From NCBI GenBank assembly GCA_945938055.1, contig CAMEUH010000001.1:1-64000 (forward strand): 64,000 bases of DNA, given 5' to 3'. The position numbers and the translations under genes are program-made. Of this stretch, positions 49,368 to 57,052 are shown one piece after another. The notes beneath the pieces are model-generated. The model was not told where the DNA came from. It made no database searches and saw only the letters and a program-made list of their open reading frames with translations. The stretch's first letter is position 1, and each line of letters starts with the position of its first letter. Source of the stretch: an uncultured Eubacteriaceae bacterium. Lineage in GTDB: Bacteria; Bacillota; Clostridia; Lachnospirales; Lachnospiraceae.

Positions 49368-50030
49368 TTAGTTTACATCGCAATAGTTCACTTCGACATA
49401 CGCCACATATTGAGTCCCTTCCTTATTATAATAGACTCGCATAGTCAAGATACTTTCTTCCTCATTGATATCCATCTGATATTCAATAATCTTAATCACA
49501 TCAGGAGAAATAATTTCTAAAACCTCAGCATCCACAATTTGATTGTCCTCCTGATAAGTGAGAATATCAATCCAAATCTGTTTATCAGGGCATTGTATCA
49601 TCTGTCTGATTTCCCAAGATAAATCTTCTTGCTTTTGTATATAAAAGATTTCTCTTTTATACTTCTCCTTAGAATGAAGCGGAAAAAATTTTAAATAGCA
49701 TTCAATTACCAATATGAAACATAAGACACCAACCAGAACACATAAGGTAATCACCATAATTTTCTGATTTCTCTCTTTTTGTTCTTTATTTTCTATGTGA
49801 TCTTCATTAATCCTTCCATTAAGCAAAGCTTCCGGTTTAATATTTAGTTCTTCACATAGTCTGGTAAAATTTGACATGCTTGGAAAAGAATTCTCATTTT
49901 CCCATTTGCTGATTTGCGACTTGCTTACCCCCATCTTCTTCGCAACATCTTCCTGCGTTTTACCGATTAGCTTTCTTCTTTCCCTTATATTGCTTCCAAC
50001 AACACTCACGTACTCATCCATATTTTTCAT
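49368..50030 (-). CDS. Membrane-anchored Xre-type HTH regulator
   Basis: This 220-residue protein has a cytoplasmic Xre/Cro HTH at residues 13-67 (IRERRKLIGKTQEDVAKKMGVSKSQISKWENENSFPSMSNFTRLCEEL), a charged linker, one transmembrane helix (VITLCVLVGVLCFILVIECYL, about 92-112) and an extracytoplasmic domain of about 105 residues. The layout implies a one-component sensor that binds DNA directly while reading an external cue. It is adjacent to the secreted protein gene at 50031-50381 (stop and start touch), so the secreted protein may be its ligand or its co-regulated partner. A strong terminator follows. Confidence 0.8.
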   Translation of the reverse strand: MKNMDEYVSVVGSNIRERRKLIGKTQEDVAKKMGVSKSQISKWENENSFPSMSNFTRLCEELNIKPEALLNGRINEDHIENKEQKERNQKIMVITLCVLVGVLCFILVIECYLKFFPLHSKEKYKREIFYIQKQEDLSWEIRQMIQCPDKQIWIDILTYQEDNQIVDAEVLEIISPDVIKIIEYQMDINEEESILTMRVYYNKEGTQYVAYVEVNYCDVN

Positions 50031-50381
50031 TTAGATATTAATATACACGCTTTCATTGCAATGATTTGTTCCATAATAATATTCAAGATCAACAAATACT
50101 TGTGTTCCATTACTTGTTATGCAACTACTTACTACATTGATGTCTCTCACAGCCAATATGCCGACACAGTCAGTAATAGTATAATATACTATAGTATTGC
50201 TACTATCCTGTACAGTAAGATTAGCAAATACTCTTACCCTTCCCGAATCCGTTATTGCTGAGCTTTCATACTTTAAAATTGTCCATGTTGAAATACTATT
50301 TGCATAGACATTAATTGGGGTAGCGTTAATTCCCATTACCATAACCATTGCAATGCAAACCGCTTTTAAAAATTTCTTCAT
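50031..50381 (-). CDS. Small secreted protein of unknown function
   Basis: This 116-residue precursor has a signal peptide MKKFLKAVCIAMVMVMGINA with a likely cleavage near VYA-NS (residues 27-29). The mature part of about 88 residues is beta-strand rich, with paired cysteines (TDCVG, SSCIT, NHCNE). AAAAGGAGAG precedes the start. The gene directly precedes the membrane-anchored HTH regulator and is 60 bp downstream of repeat copy 3. No family is recognised. A toxin, pheromone or cell-surface protein are all possible. Confidence 0.65.
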   Translation of the reverse strand: MKKFLKAVCIAMVMVMGINATPINVYANSISTWTILKYESSAITDSGRVRVFANLTVQDSSNTIVYYTITDCVGILAVRDINVVSSCITSNGTQVFVDLEYYYGTNHCNESVYINI

Positions 50382-50440
50382 AAATATCTCTCCTTTTTAT
50401 ATATTTTGTAGTGATAATTTTAGTTAAAGTACAAAAAATT

Positions 50441-50474
50441 TCCATTAAAAATCGGAAACTTTTAAAATTCCACA
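50441..50474 (+). repeat. Copy 3 of a 34-bp dispersed repeat
   Basis: This copy differs from 47283-47316 at only two positions and has the same orientation, so the pair brackets a 3.2-kb segment as a direct repeat. It begins TCCATTAAAAATCGG and contains the core GGAAACTTTTAAAATTCC. It sits 24 bp after the stop of the 50498-51091 gene (minus strand), just as copy 1 sits 22 bp after the stop of the 47338 gene. Confidence 0.85.
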
Positions 50475-50497
50475 TTTTTTAAGGAATATTTAGCATG

Positions 50498-51091
50498 TTA
50501 ATGAATCCATTTCAATTCATTATTCCTTTGAATTGAAGCAACGAAACCAGAAGAATTCACCTTACTATTCGAAAGCTTAAAATAAAAATGAATCTTAACA
50601 ACATCCCCTTGCTTTAACCCCGCACAGGATTCTCCTAACCGATCATTAATTTTAATTTCATACCGGCTTTCTACTTGTTCTTCATTGATCGGATTTCTTA
50701 TCTTTACAGTCAATCTGTCATCCTCATAAGAAACAACTGTGCATATCATATAGTTATGCATCACAAATTGATTATACCAGTTCCCCACAAGAATGACACA
50801 GCAATTCAGCACAATCAGAATAATCACTGTAACGATTAAGCCATGAATCCTTCTATCCATCTTCCTTTCCTTATCATTCTCTCTTTTTCCGCCATGGAAC
50901 ACTTCCTCCGCTGATATTCCAAGAGCCGCAGCTGCTTTAAGACACATATCCACATCCATCTCAACCTCGCCCTTTTCGATACCGCACATTGTTACAGAAG
51001 AAATATTCATGATTTCTGCCATTTCTTCCTGGGAAATATGCTTTTCTTTTCGCTTTTTTATTAAAAATTTAACCAGTTCCCTATCATCCAT
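50498..51091 (-). CDS. Membrane-anchored Xre-type HTH regulator
   Basis: This 197-residue protein has an N-terminal Xre HTH (LIKKRKEKHISQEEMAEIMNISSVTMCGIEKGEVEMDVDMCLKAAAAL, about residues 9-56), a basic linker, one transmembrane helix (GLIVTVIILIVLNCCVILVGNWY, about 83-105) and a C-terminal extracytoplasmic beta domain with repeated basic/acidic strands (TVVSYEDDRLTVKIRNPINEEQ). It has the same topology as the 49368-50030 regulator but is not closely related in its ectodomain. It lies upstream of repeat copy 3 and the secreted-protein/regulator pair. Confidence 0.78.
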   Translation of the reverse strand: MDDRELVKFLIKKRKEKHISQEEMAEIMNISSVTMCGIEKGEVEMDVDMCLKAAAALGISAEEVFHGGKRENDKERKMDRRIHGLIVTVIILIVLNCCVILVGNWYNQFVMHNYMICTVVSYEDDRLTVKIRNPINEEQVESRYEIKINDRLGESCAGLKQGDVVKIHFYFKLSNSKVNSSGFVASIQRNNELKWIH

Positions 51092-51128
51092 TCGTATCTC
51101 CTACCGCAAAAGGGAATCTTCATATCTT

Positions 51129-52748
51129 CTAACCCTTTTGCTCTGCAATCTTTTCCGCCAGTTCATTCAGATATACCCAGCGTTCCATTTTTTCATCCAG
51201 TGCAGCTTCCACGATTGCCTTTTCCTTCATCAGCTCATTCAGTTTTCCGGAATCCGTTGCAAATTTCATGATATCATTATCAATCTGCGACTGTTTTTCC
51301 TCCAGCTTTGCGATTTCATCTTCAATGGAGTCGAACTCTTTCTGCTCCGAATAAGAAAATTTCAATTTCTGCTGACGTTGCTTATCCGCTTTCCATTTTT
51401 CCTTTGAACTCATCTCGTTGCCTGCGTCTTTCACATTGCCGAAATTTCCTTCCGGGTCGTTTTGCCCAGTACGATTAATCAGAGTTCCTTCCTTATTTAT
51501 AATACCTTTTTCCTGTGCTTTCTCCAGATAATCACTAAAGCCGCCTTCATACTGTGAAATAACACCATCACCTTCAAAGGCAAAAATCCGGTCCACCACC
51601 CGGTCCAAAAAATAGCGGTCATGGGAAACCGTAATCACCATACCCACAAAATTATCCAGATAATCCTCCAGAATTGTCAGTGTTTCAATGTCTAAATCAT
51701 TCGTAGGCTCATCCAGAATCAATACATTTGGAGATTCCATCAGGACGCTTAACAAATATAGCCTTCTTTTCTCGCCGCCGGACAATTTACTGATTGGAGT
51801 ATACTGCATGTCCGGAGTAAATAAGAACCGCTCACACATTTGAGACGCCGTAATTCTTCCATCTACCGTCGCAACATACTCTCCTATATTCTTCACATGC
51901 TCAATCACATTGATATTTTCATCTAAAATCTCATTTTCCTGCATGAAACAGCCAATTTTAATCGTTTCACCAATCTCCACCGTTCCCGAATCCGGCTGGA
52001 TTTTTCCGGAAATAATCTTTATAAGAGTTGATTTTCCACAACCGTTGGGACCAATAATTCCAATCCGTTCATCCCTAAGTACAATATGTGAAAAATCACG
52101 AATCAGTATTCTGTCGCCGTATCTCTTGGAAACATGATTCACTTCAATGGTTTTCTTTCCGATTCTTGTGGAAATAGAACTCATTTCCACACTGCCTTTT
52201 TCAAAAGAGGCTCTTGCCGCTCTTGACTCTGCTTTCATATCCTCATAACGGTCAATTCTTGCCTGCTGCTTGGTAGAGCGAGCCTGACATCCGCGGCTAA
52301 TCCATGCAAGTTCCCTGCGCAGCATATTCTGGCGTTTTTTCTCCGTCGCCTGTGCCATTTCCTCCCGCTCAGCCTTTCGTGCAAGAAAACCGGAATAATT
52401 TACATCATAGCAGTATATTTTAGCCCGGTCTATTTCCACAATCCTGTTTGTCACCCGATCCAGAAAATAGCGGTCATGCGTTACCATGATAAGCTGTCCC
52501 TTAAATTTATTTAAATAGCCTTCCAGCCATAATACCATCTCATTGTCCAGATGATTCGTCGGTTCATCCATCACAAGAATATCCGATGGTGCAATTAATG
52601 TCTGTGCCAGTGCAACCCGCTTTTTTTGCCCACCCGACAACTCTTCAATCCGCTGTTCATGATTAGTAATACCAAGCCGGTTCAGCACAACCTTTGCTTC
52701 ACTTTCAATACTGCGGTTTCCATCCTTATAACTCTTTCCTTTACACAC
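51129..52748 (-). CDS. ABC-F C-terminal fragment (downstream of the TAG)
   Basis: This 539-residue remainder starts at a GTG with no visible ribosome-binding site. It holds the signature and Walker B of the first ATPase half and the whole second half, but lacks the first Walker A, so on its own it could not hydrolyse ATP at the first composite site. It is listed because it is the longest uninterrupted coding frame here. Confidence 0.5.
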   Translation of the reverse strand: MCKGKSYKDGNRSIESEAKVVLNRLGITNHEQRIEELSGGQKKRVALAQTLIAPSDILVMDEPTNHLDNEMVLWLEGYLNKFKGQLIMVTHDRYFLDRVTNRIVEIDRAKIYCYDVNYSGFLARKAEREEMAQATEKKRQNMLRRELAWISRGCQARSTKQQARIDRYEDMKAESRAARASFEKGSVEMSSISTRIGKKTIEVNHVSKRYGDRILIRDFSHIVLRDERIGIIGPNGCGKSTLIKIISGKIQPDSGTVEIGETIKIGCFMQENEILDENINVIEHVKNIGEYVATVDGRITASQMCERFLFTPDMQYTPISKLSGGEKRRLYLLSVLMESPNVLILDEPTNDLDIETLTILEDYLDNFVGMVITVSHDRYFLDRVVDRIFAFEGDGVISQYEGGFSDYLEKAQEKGIINKEGTLINRTGQNDPEGNFGNVKDAGNEMSSKEKWKADKQRQQKLKFSYSEQKEFDSIEDEIAKLEEKQSQIDNDIMKFATDSGKLNELMKEKAIVEAALDEKMERWVYLNELAEKIAEQKG

Positions 52749-52766
52749 GTATGAAAGAATGGTATC

Positions 52767-53006
52767 CTATGGCTCAAATACCGGATTCTGCGGAAGATAA
52801 GACACCGTAATTCCGGTGCCCTTCACCACATTTCCATAATCCGGTTGTTCCAGTCCTGCCACAATTTTAAGAAAAGTGGATTTTCCCGTACCATTCCTTC
52901 CGATTACTCCGATTTTATCTCCATCATTTACTCCCAGTGTCACTTCGTCCAGCAATATTCTGTTTCCGTATCCCTTTGTAACCTTCTCAACATTTAAAAT
53001 ATTCAT
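52767..53006 (-). CDS. ABC-F N-terminal fragment (upstream of the TAG)
   Basis: This 79-residue fragment starts at ATG 53006 (MNILNVEKVTKGYG) with Walker A GRNGTGKST and ends at the amber codon after NPVFEP. It starts just after the stop of the basic protein at 53010-53339. Confidence 0.5.
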   Translation of the reverse strand: MNILNVEKVTKGYGNRILLDEVTLGVNDGDKIGVIGRNGTGKSTFLKIVAGLEQPDYGNVVKGTGITVSYLPQNPVFEP

Positions 53007-53009
53007 ATA

Positions 53010-53339
53010 CTATTTTCGCTTCTTATTCTTTCTCTGTTTTTCCTTATATTTCTTGATGGCTGTTTTTGCCGCAATTTTTTCCAGTTTCACCTTCCGTTTC
53101 AGCTTTAAAAGTTTGAAATGATATTCTGTTTTTGCCAGCTTACGTGCATCCTTCAGCAAAGCTTTCTTCATTTTTTCGCTACGCTTTACCTCCTGTTTTG
53201 CCGCTCTTTCTGAAATCTTAAGCTTCTGCTTGATTTCCTTGTCAATCACCTTCCCGGCAAAAATGACACATAACACTACCTGAATCATGATAATAAGCTG
53301 TTCCTGATATTTTCTGACAATTGTTCTCACTTTTTCCAT
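53010..53339 (-). CDS. Small basic membrane-associated protein of unknown function
   Basis: This 109-residue protein has a short amphipathic start, one hydrophobic helix (LIIMIQVVLCVIFAGKVI) and a long lysine/arginine-rich helical tail (KRSEKMKKALLKDARKLAKTEYHFKLLKLKRKVKLEKI and on), which could bind RNA, ribosomes or anionic lipids. The ATG at 53339 overlaps the methyltransferase stop (TGATG) and has GGGAG 8 nt upstream. It lies between an RlmI-like rRNA methyltransferase and an ABC-F gene, both ribosome-linked, but no function is established. Confidence 0.6.
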   Translation of the reverse strand: MEKVRTIVRKYQEQLIIMIQVVLCVIFAGKVIDKEIKQKLKISERAAKQEVKRSEKMKKALLKDARKLAKTEYHFKLLKLKRKVKLEKIAAKTAIKKYKEKQRKNKKRK

Positions 53340-54211
53340 CAGCGTTTCTCCCATCTTCCTGAGGCTCCGCAAGGAAGCACCAGACCATTACTTGATACCG
53401 GAAGCCCTACTTCATCAGAAGTAACCGTTCCTTTGAATTTCTTTAATTCCGTTGCCAGCATGTATGTCAGTACCGACGGTGCCAGTCCCGTGGTATACGA
53501 ATTAATCAGGAAAAACAACGGATCATCCGATAAAAGCTGTACACACAGTTTAATCAAAGGATGAATACAATCCTCTATTTTCCAGATTTCTCCTTTTGGT
53601 CCCCTTCCATAAGAAGGCGGATCCATAATAATGGCATCGTAATGATTCCCACGTCGGATTTCTCTTTCCACAAACTTCACACAGTCATCCACGATCCATC
53701 GGATTGGCGCCTCGGAAAGTCCTGAAGATGCTGCATTTTCCTTTGCCCATCCAACCATTCCCTTGGATGCATCCACATGCGTTACAGCAGCTCCGGCGCT
53801 TGCCGCTGCCAGTGTAGCTCCTCCGGTATATGCAAATAGATTCAGTACCTTAACCGACCTGCCCGTATTTTTAATTTCAGTGCGAATCTTATTTCCAAAC
53901 CATTCCCAGTTTGCTGCCTGCTCCGGAAAAAGTCCGGTGTGCTTAAAGCTAAACGGCTTCAGATGAAATGTCAATTCCTTATAATGAATGGACCACTGCT
54001 GCGGCAAATCAAAAAACTCCCACTCGCCTCCGCCTTTTGCACTTCTATGATAATGCCCATTCATCTTTTTCCAGCCTTTATGTGTCTTCGGAGTATCCCA
54101 GATAACCTGTGGATCCGGACGAACCAGAATATAATCTCCCCAGCGCTCCAGCTTTTCTCCTTTTGATGTATCTATTACTTCATATTCCTTCCATCCATCT
54201 GCAATCCACAT
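53339..54211 (-). CDS. Class I SAM-dependent rRNA methyltransferase (RlmI/RlmK-like)
   Basis: This protein (about 290 residues) has a small N-terminal beta-rich region and a C-terminal SAM domain. It has motif I VLNLFAYTGGATLAAASAGAAVTHVDASKGMVGWAKENA, YDAIIMDPPSYGRGPKG (the catalytic DPPS loop) and a PIRWIVDDCVKFVERE acidic region. This matches the RlmI/RlmK-type methyltransferase family that modifies 23S rRNA; the exact nucleotide is not assignable. I chose ATG 54211, 8 nt after GGAGG, over an earlier ATG (54262) inside the upstream terminator region. It heads an operon with the basic protein and the ABC-F gene. Confidence 0.82.
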   Translation of the reverse strand: MWIADGWKEYEVIDTSKGEKLERWGDYILVRPDPQVIWDTPKTHKGWKKMNGHYHRSAKGGGEWEFFDLPQQWSIHYKELTFHLKPFSFKHTGLFPEQAANWEWFGNKIRTEIKNTGRSVKVLNLFAYTGGATLAAASAGAAVTHVDASKGMVGWAKENAASSGLSEAPIRWIVDDCVKFVEREIRRGNHYDAIIMDPPSYGRGPKGEIWKIEDCIHPLIKLCVQLLSDDPLFFLINSYTTGLAPSVLTYMLATELKKFKGTVTSDEVGLPVSSNGLVLPCGASGRWEKR

Positions 54212-54273
54212 CGGTTGTTCCTCCAAATATTCACGAAAATACCGTCTTGTACTCTGCATCATGGGTACAAAAA

Positions 54274-54307
54274 ACGGCTATGATACTATATATAATACCA
54301 TAGCCGT
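54274..54307 (-). terminator. Terminator of the ATP-grasp/transglutaminase operon
   Basis: Nine-bp arms ACGGCTATG (54274-54282) and CATAGCCGT (54299-54307) with a 16-nt loop are followed on the minus strand by TTTTTTG. It lies 52 bp after the last gene of the operon. Confidence 0.8.
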
Positions 54308-54358
54308 AAATCTTTTTGAAGTATTCTTCTGTTCCAGATTCTATTTTATTACGTTTTC

Positions 54359-55297
54359 TTAAGACTCCTCAATGATTTTAAAAAGAACTGTATTATTATA
54401 AGTCATTGGTGTATCATGGGCAAAAAAGACCGTACCGGAACACGGTGCCATTACCCTCTCCTTAATATTTCCTTCATACGGATCAATAATATATGCCATC
54501 AGTTCTCCCTTCTGAACGCTTTTGTTCACCTGGGCAAAACCTTCAAAAATACCGGCATTTTTGGATTTCACCGGTACCATTTCATTTTCATTAATTACTC
54601 TGGAAATATATCCGTCATGTCCCTGATACTCCAGAATTCCCTCTTTATCCAGGAAATTCAGCACTGCACGGACCGCCTGCATTGCATTATCAATATCCAG
54701 CTTATCCGTTTCACTGGTGTAAATCGAAAATGACTGTCCATTCCAGATTTGCCAGTTATAATTTAATGTAGTAGTATCATAAGGTTTTGGATCACGAATC
54801 ACCACATATGGAAGACCAAATTCCTTTGCCAGCTCCTTCTTCTCATAACCGGTACGCATCATTCTTACATGTGGAATAAATTCCCCCGGCATGTAGAAGC
54901 TTGCAAACTGAATTCCTATCTTATAGTCCTGAATGGTATCAAACAGTCCTGCAGCAATCCTCTGTGTGGTTTCTCCCTGATTGTATCCTGGGAACATACG
55001 GTTAATATCAGTATTATCAATTGGATAAAATCTCTTATTGATATTAATGGAATAAGTATTTACACAGGGAACTACCATGACAGACTTTCCTTCCTTTATC
55101 TTCCCTGCCTTTTCAATCTCCTTTAGTGCCTTAACCAGCTGTGCACATGCATATAACTGCTGCACTTCATTTCCTCTTATGGCACCTACAACGCATGCCG
55201 ATTTTTCTCCTTTGCCAAAGATATATCCCTTGATTCTGAGATTATCCCTGTAGATTGAACTTAACTCATACAAAATCTTTTTTCTCATGTCCGCCAC
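54359..55297 (-). CDS. AspA/AstE-like protein with degraded zinc site (pseudoenzyme paralogue)
   Basis: This 312-residue protein has the overall fold pattern of succinylglutamate desuccinylase/aspartoacylase-type M14 metalloproteins and is a diverged paralogue of its neighbour at 55298-56254. Where the neighbour has HGDE (zinc His and Glu), this protein has IRGNE: arginine replaces histidine. Where the neighbour has DIHAS, it has GIQFAS, and the catalytic glutamate region (VEQG in the neighbour) reads YTSE. A zinc enzyme is therefore unlikely; a structural, regulatory or ligand-binding role is inferred. The C-terminal half is a conserved beta domain (MVPVKSKNAGIFEGF, VQKGELMAYIIDPYEG). It is the last gene of the operon and starts 0 bp after its paralogue. 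Confidence 0.8.
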   Translation of the reverse strand: MADMRKKILYELSSIYRDNLRIKGYIFGKGEKSACVVGAIRGNEVQQLYACAQLVKALKEIEKAGKIKEGKSVMVVPCVNTYSININKRFYPIDNTDINRMFPGYNQGETTQRIAAGLFDTIQDYKIGIQFASFYMPGEFIPHVRMMRTGYEKKELAKEFGLPYVVIRDPKPYDTTTLNYNWQIWNGQSFSIYTSETDKLDIDNAMQAVRAVLNFLDKEGILEYQGHDGYISRVINENEMVPVKSKNAGIFEGFAQVNKSVQKGELMAYIIDPYEGNIKERVMAPCSGTVFFAHDTPMTYNNTVLFKIIEES

Positions 55298-56254
55298 CTA
55301 CATTTCCAATATTCTTGCAATCAGGGAACCTTTATTCACAACCGGATATTCCCTTAAGGTAAAGACCAGTCCGTTCACCGGGGACAGAATAGAATTCAGA
55401 ATCCTTCCATTCAGTGGGTCTATAATATTTCCAATCAGTTCATCCTTTTTTATCCTATTGGAGTGAACAACTTCCGGAACAAAGATTCCTGATTCCGGGG
55501 CATTAATAAAGCTAACCATTCCATCCTTTGATACAATCGGTTTCTTTGGCTTAATCACTTTTCCATCCCAAATACCTAGTTTCTTCATCAGGACAAAAAT
55601 TCCATCTACCAGTTGATCTCCATATTCTCTCGTCAGCCGCATTCCAACTCCCTGTTCCACAACCAGCATCGGTGTTCCGGTACTGTTAAGAGAATACGCA
55701 AGCGTCGATTCCAGAACAGTTGCTGCACTATGTACCCAGACATAATCAATATTCAGCAGTTTCGCATATGGAACCAGCTTTCTTCGATCTTTTTCATTAA
55801 TACGCACCTGCGGAATTTCCTTTAAGAAAATATTACTTGCATGAATATCCACACACATATCCGATCCAGACAAATCCTCCACAATTCCAGCAGCAATATA
55901 CTCCGGCATCGCACCAGATTCCGTATTGCCTGGAAAAATCCGGTTCATGTCCAGGTCAAATCCCGGAACTCCTCTTGTAATGGAATCAATTCCCAATGGA
56001 TTTAATGCCGGATAAATATCCACAATTCCCTTAAGATGTTCTTTCCCCTCCTGGATTCTTCTTTGCAGCTCGTAACATACATACTGCCCCTCCAGTTCAT
56101 CTCCGTGTGTCCCCGTAACAATACTGATTCTTTTTTCATCTCCGCATAGCCCAGCCTCCGGAATCAGCCTGTTTTTATATATTTTCAATTTCTCGTCTAC
56201 GGGAAGCTCCACTTCCGCCACAACATGTACCATATTTTTCCCTCCTGCTTCCAA
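55298..56254 (-). CDS. AspA/AstE-family zinc hydrolase (M14-like)
   Basis: This 318-residue enzyme has the zinc signature GTHGDELEG (H and E ligands, about residues 48-53) and the third ligand histidine in VDIHAS (about 144). A likely general-base glutamate lies in VVEQGVG (about residue 205). The C-terminal beta domain begins near VSKDGMVSFINAPESGIFVPEV. Family members hydrolyse N-acyl amino acids or short peptides at glutamate/aspartate. In this operon it could release or trim the product of the ATP-grasp ligase. It follows the transglutaminase by 15 bp. Confidence 0.82.
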   Translation of the reverse strand: MEAGGKNMVHVVAEVELPVDEKLKIYKNRLIPEAGLCGDEKRISIVTGTHGDELEGQYVCYELQRRIQEGKEHLKGIVDIYPALNPLGIDSITRGVPGFDLDMNRIFPGNTESGAMPEYIAAGIVEDLSGSDMCVDIHASNIFLKEIPQVRINEKDRRKLVPYAKLLNIDYVWVHSAATVLESTLAYSLNSTGTPMLVVEQGVGMRLTREYGDQLVDGIFVLMKKLGIWDGKVIKPKKPIVSKDGMVSFINAPESGIFVPEVVHSNRIKKDELIGNIIDPLNGRILNSILSPVNGLVFTLREYPVVNKGSLIARILEM

Positions 56255-56269
56255 AAAAAATGGCAGAAG

Positions 56270-57052
56270 CTATTCTGCTTCCACCACCACACTTATTTTC
56301 TGATGTTCAACGGCATTACCCACATAGATTCCCTTGTTGATAATACAGTCACCATAATCTCTTCCATGTGAAATCTTTACATAGTCCTCCGATACGAGAA
56401 GATTATTTGTTGCATCCAGCCCATACCACCGTCCCTGACTGAAAACCTCGGTCCATGCATGGGACAAGCCTTCTCCTACCATCATTCCCACAACATAACG
56501 GCATGGTATCCCGGCAATCCGAAGAAGCGATAACAGGATATGGGTATAATCCTGACAGACTCCACTCCCCTTTTGCAGTGCCTCTTCTGCCGTGGTATAA
56601 ATATCGGTTACATCCTTTTCATAACGAAATGTCTGATGAAGTTTTCTCATCAGATGAAGAGCGCGTTCATAATCACTTACATCTCCCGGCAATTCATTCT
56701 GACGGTAAAATTCACGGATACATTCCCCCGGCAGGGTATAAGGCGACTGATTCCTAAAGATAATATTCTGTGAATCATCATTTCCGGTATACTCTTCCAT
56801 TCCGGTCTGTGCAACACCCTGTACCAGCACATCAAAGTTTTTATGTTCATTCAGGCAATTTCCAATCAGCATTTCATTAGAAAAAGCATCCCTCTCTCTC
56901 GAAAGATACTGATATGGTGTAACACGAACATCCAAAGTCTGAATCTTCTGCCTGCAATCCGACTGCGGTATGCACTTTAATGAAAAATAATGTTCCCTTA
57001 TCGGTAAATCATACGAATACGTCATTTCATAATGAAAGCGTAATAATTTCAT
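56270..57052 (-). CDS. Transglutaminase-like cysteine protease family protein
   Basis: This 260-residue protein has the N-terminal bacterial transglutaminase-associated domain (FHYEMTYSYDLPIREHYFSLKCIPQ) and a C-terminal transglutaminase core with an intact Cys-His-Asp triad: C166 (GSGVCQDYTH), H198 (GLSHAWTEVF) and D213 (YGLDATNN). There is no signal peptide, so it acts in the cytoplasm, probably as an amidase or peptidase rather than a cross-linker. Its start overlaps the alpha-E stop by 4 bp. The trio ATP-grasp/alpha-E/transglutaminase is a recurring bacterial gene neighbourhood predicted to build or cleave a peptide-like metabolite. Confidence 0.88.
   Translation of the reverse strand: MKLLRFHYEMTYSYDLPIREHYFSLKCIPQSDCRQKIQTLDVRVTPYQYLSRERDAFSNEMLIGNCLNEHKNFDVLVQGVAQTGMEEYTGNDDSQNIIFRNQSPYTLPGECIREFYRQNELPGDVSDYERALHLMRKLHQTFRYEKDVTDIYTTAEEALQKGSGVCQDYTHILLSLLRIAGIPCRYVVGMMVGEGLSHAWTEVFSQGRWYGLDATNNLLVSEDYVKISHGRDYGDCIINKGIYVGNAVEHQKISVVVEAE

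Larger units (their letters stand above)
51129..53006 (-). pseudogene. ABC-F family ATPase interrupted by an in-frame TAG
   Basis: A 626-codon frame encodes a complete ABC-F protein except for one amber codon at 52767-52769 (codon 80). The reading continues in the same frame on both sides: YLPQNPVFEP, stop, DTILSYVCKGK. Domains before and after the stop are a first ATPase (Walker A GRNGTGKST at 36-44; signature ELSGGQKKRVALAQ; Walker B ILVMDEPTNHLDN), the linker, a second ATPase (GPNGCGKST; KLSGGEKRRLYLL; LILDEPTNDLDI) and a C-terminal coiled coil. ABC-F proteins act on ribosomes, some as antibiotic-resistance factors. Either the gene is inactivated, the base is a sequencing error, or the TAG is read through. 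No suitable ribosome-binding site restarts translation after it. Confidence 0.8.

Noticed and set aside
52767..52769. TAG as selenocysteine or pyrrolysine recoding
   Set aside because: Selenocysteine uses TGA, and there is no pyrrolysine machinery or PYLIS-like evidence here; a nonsense change or read error is simpler.
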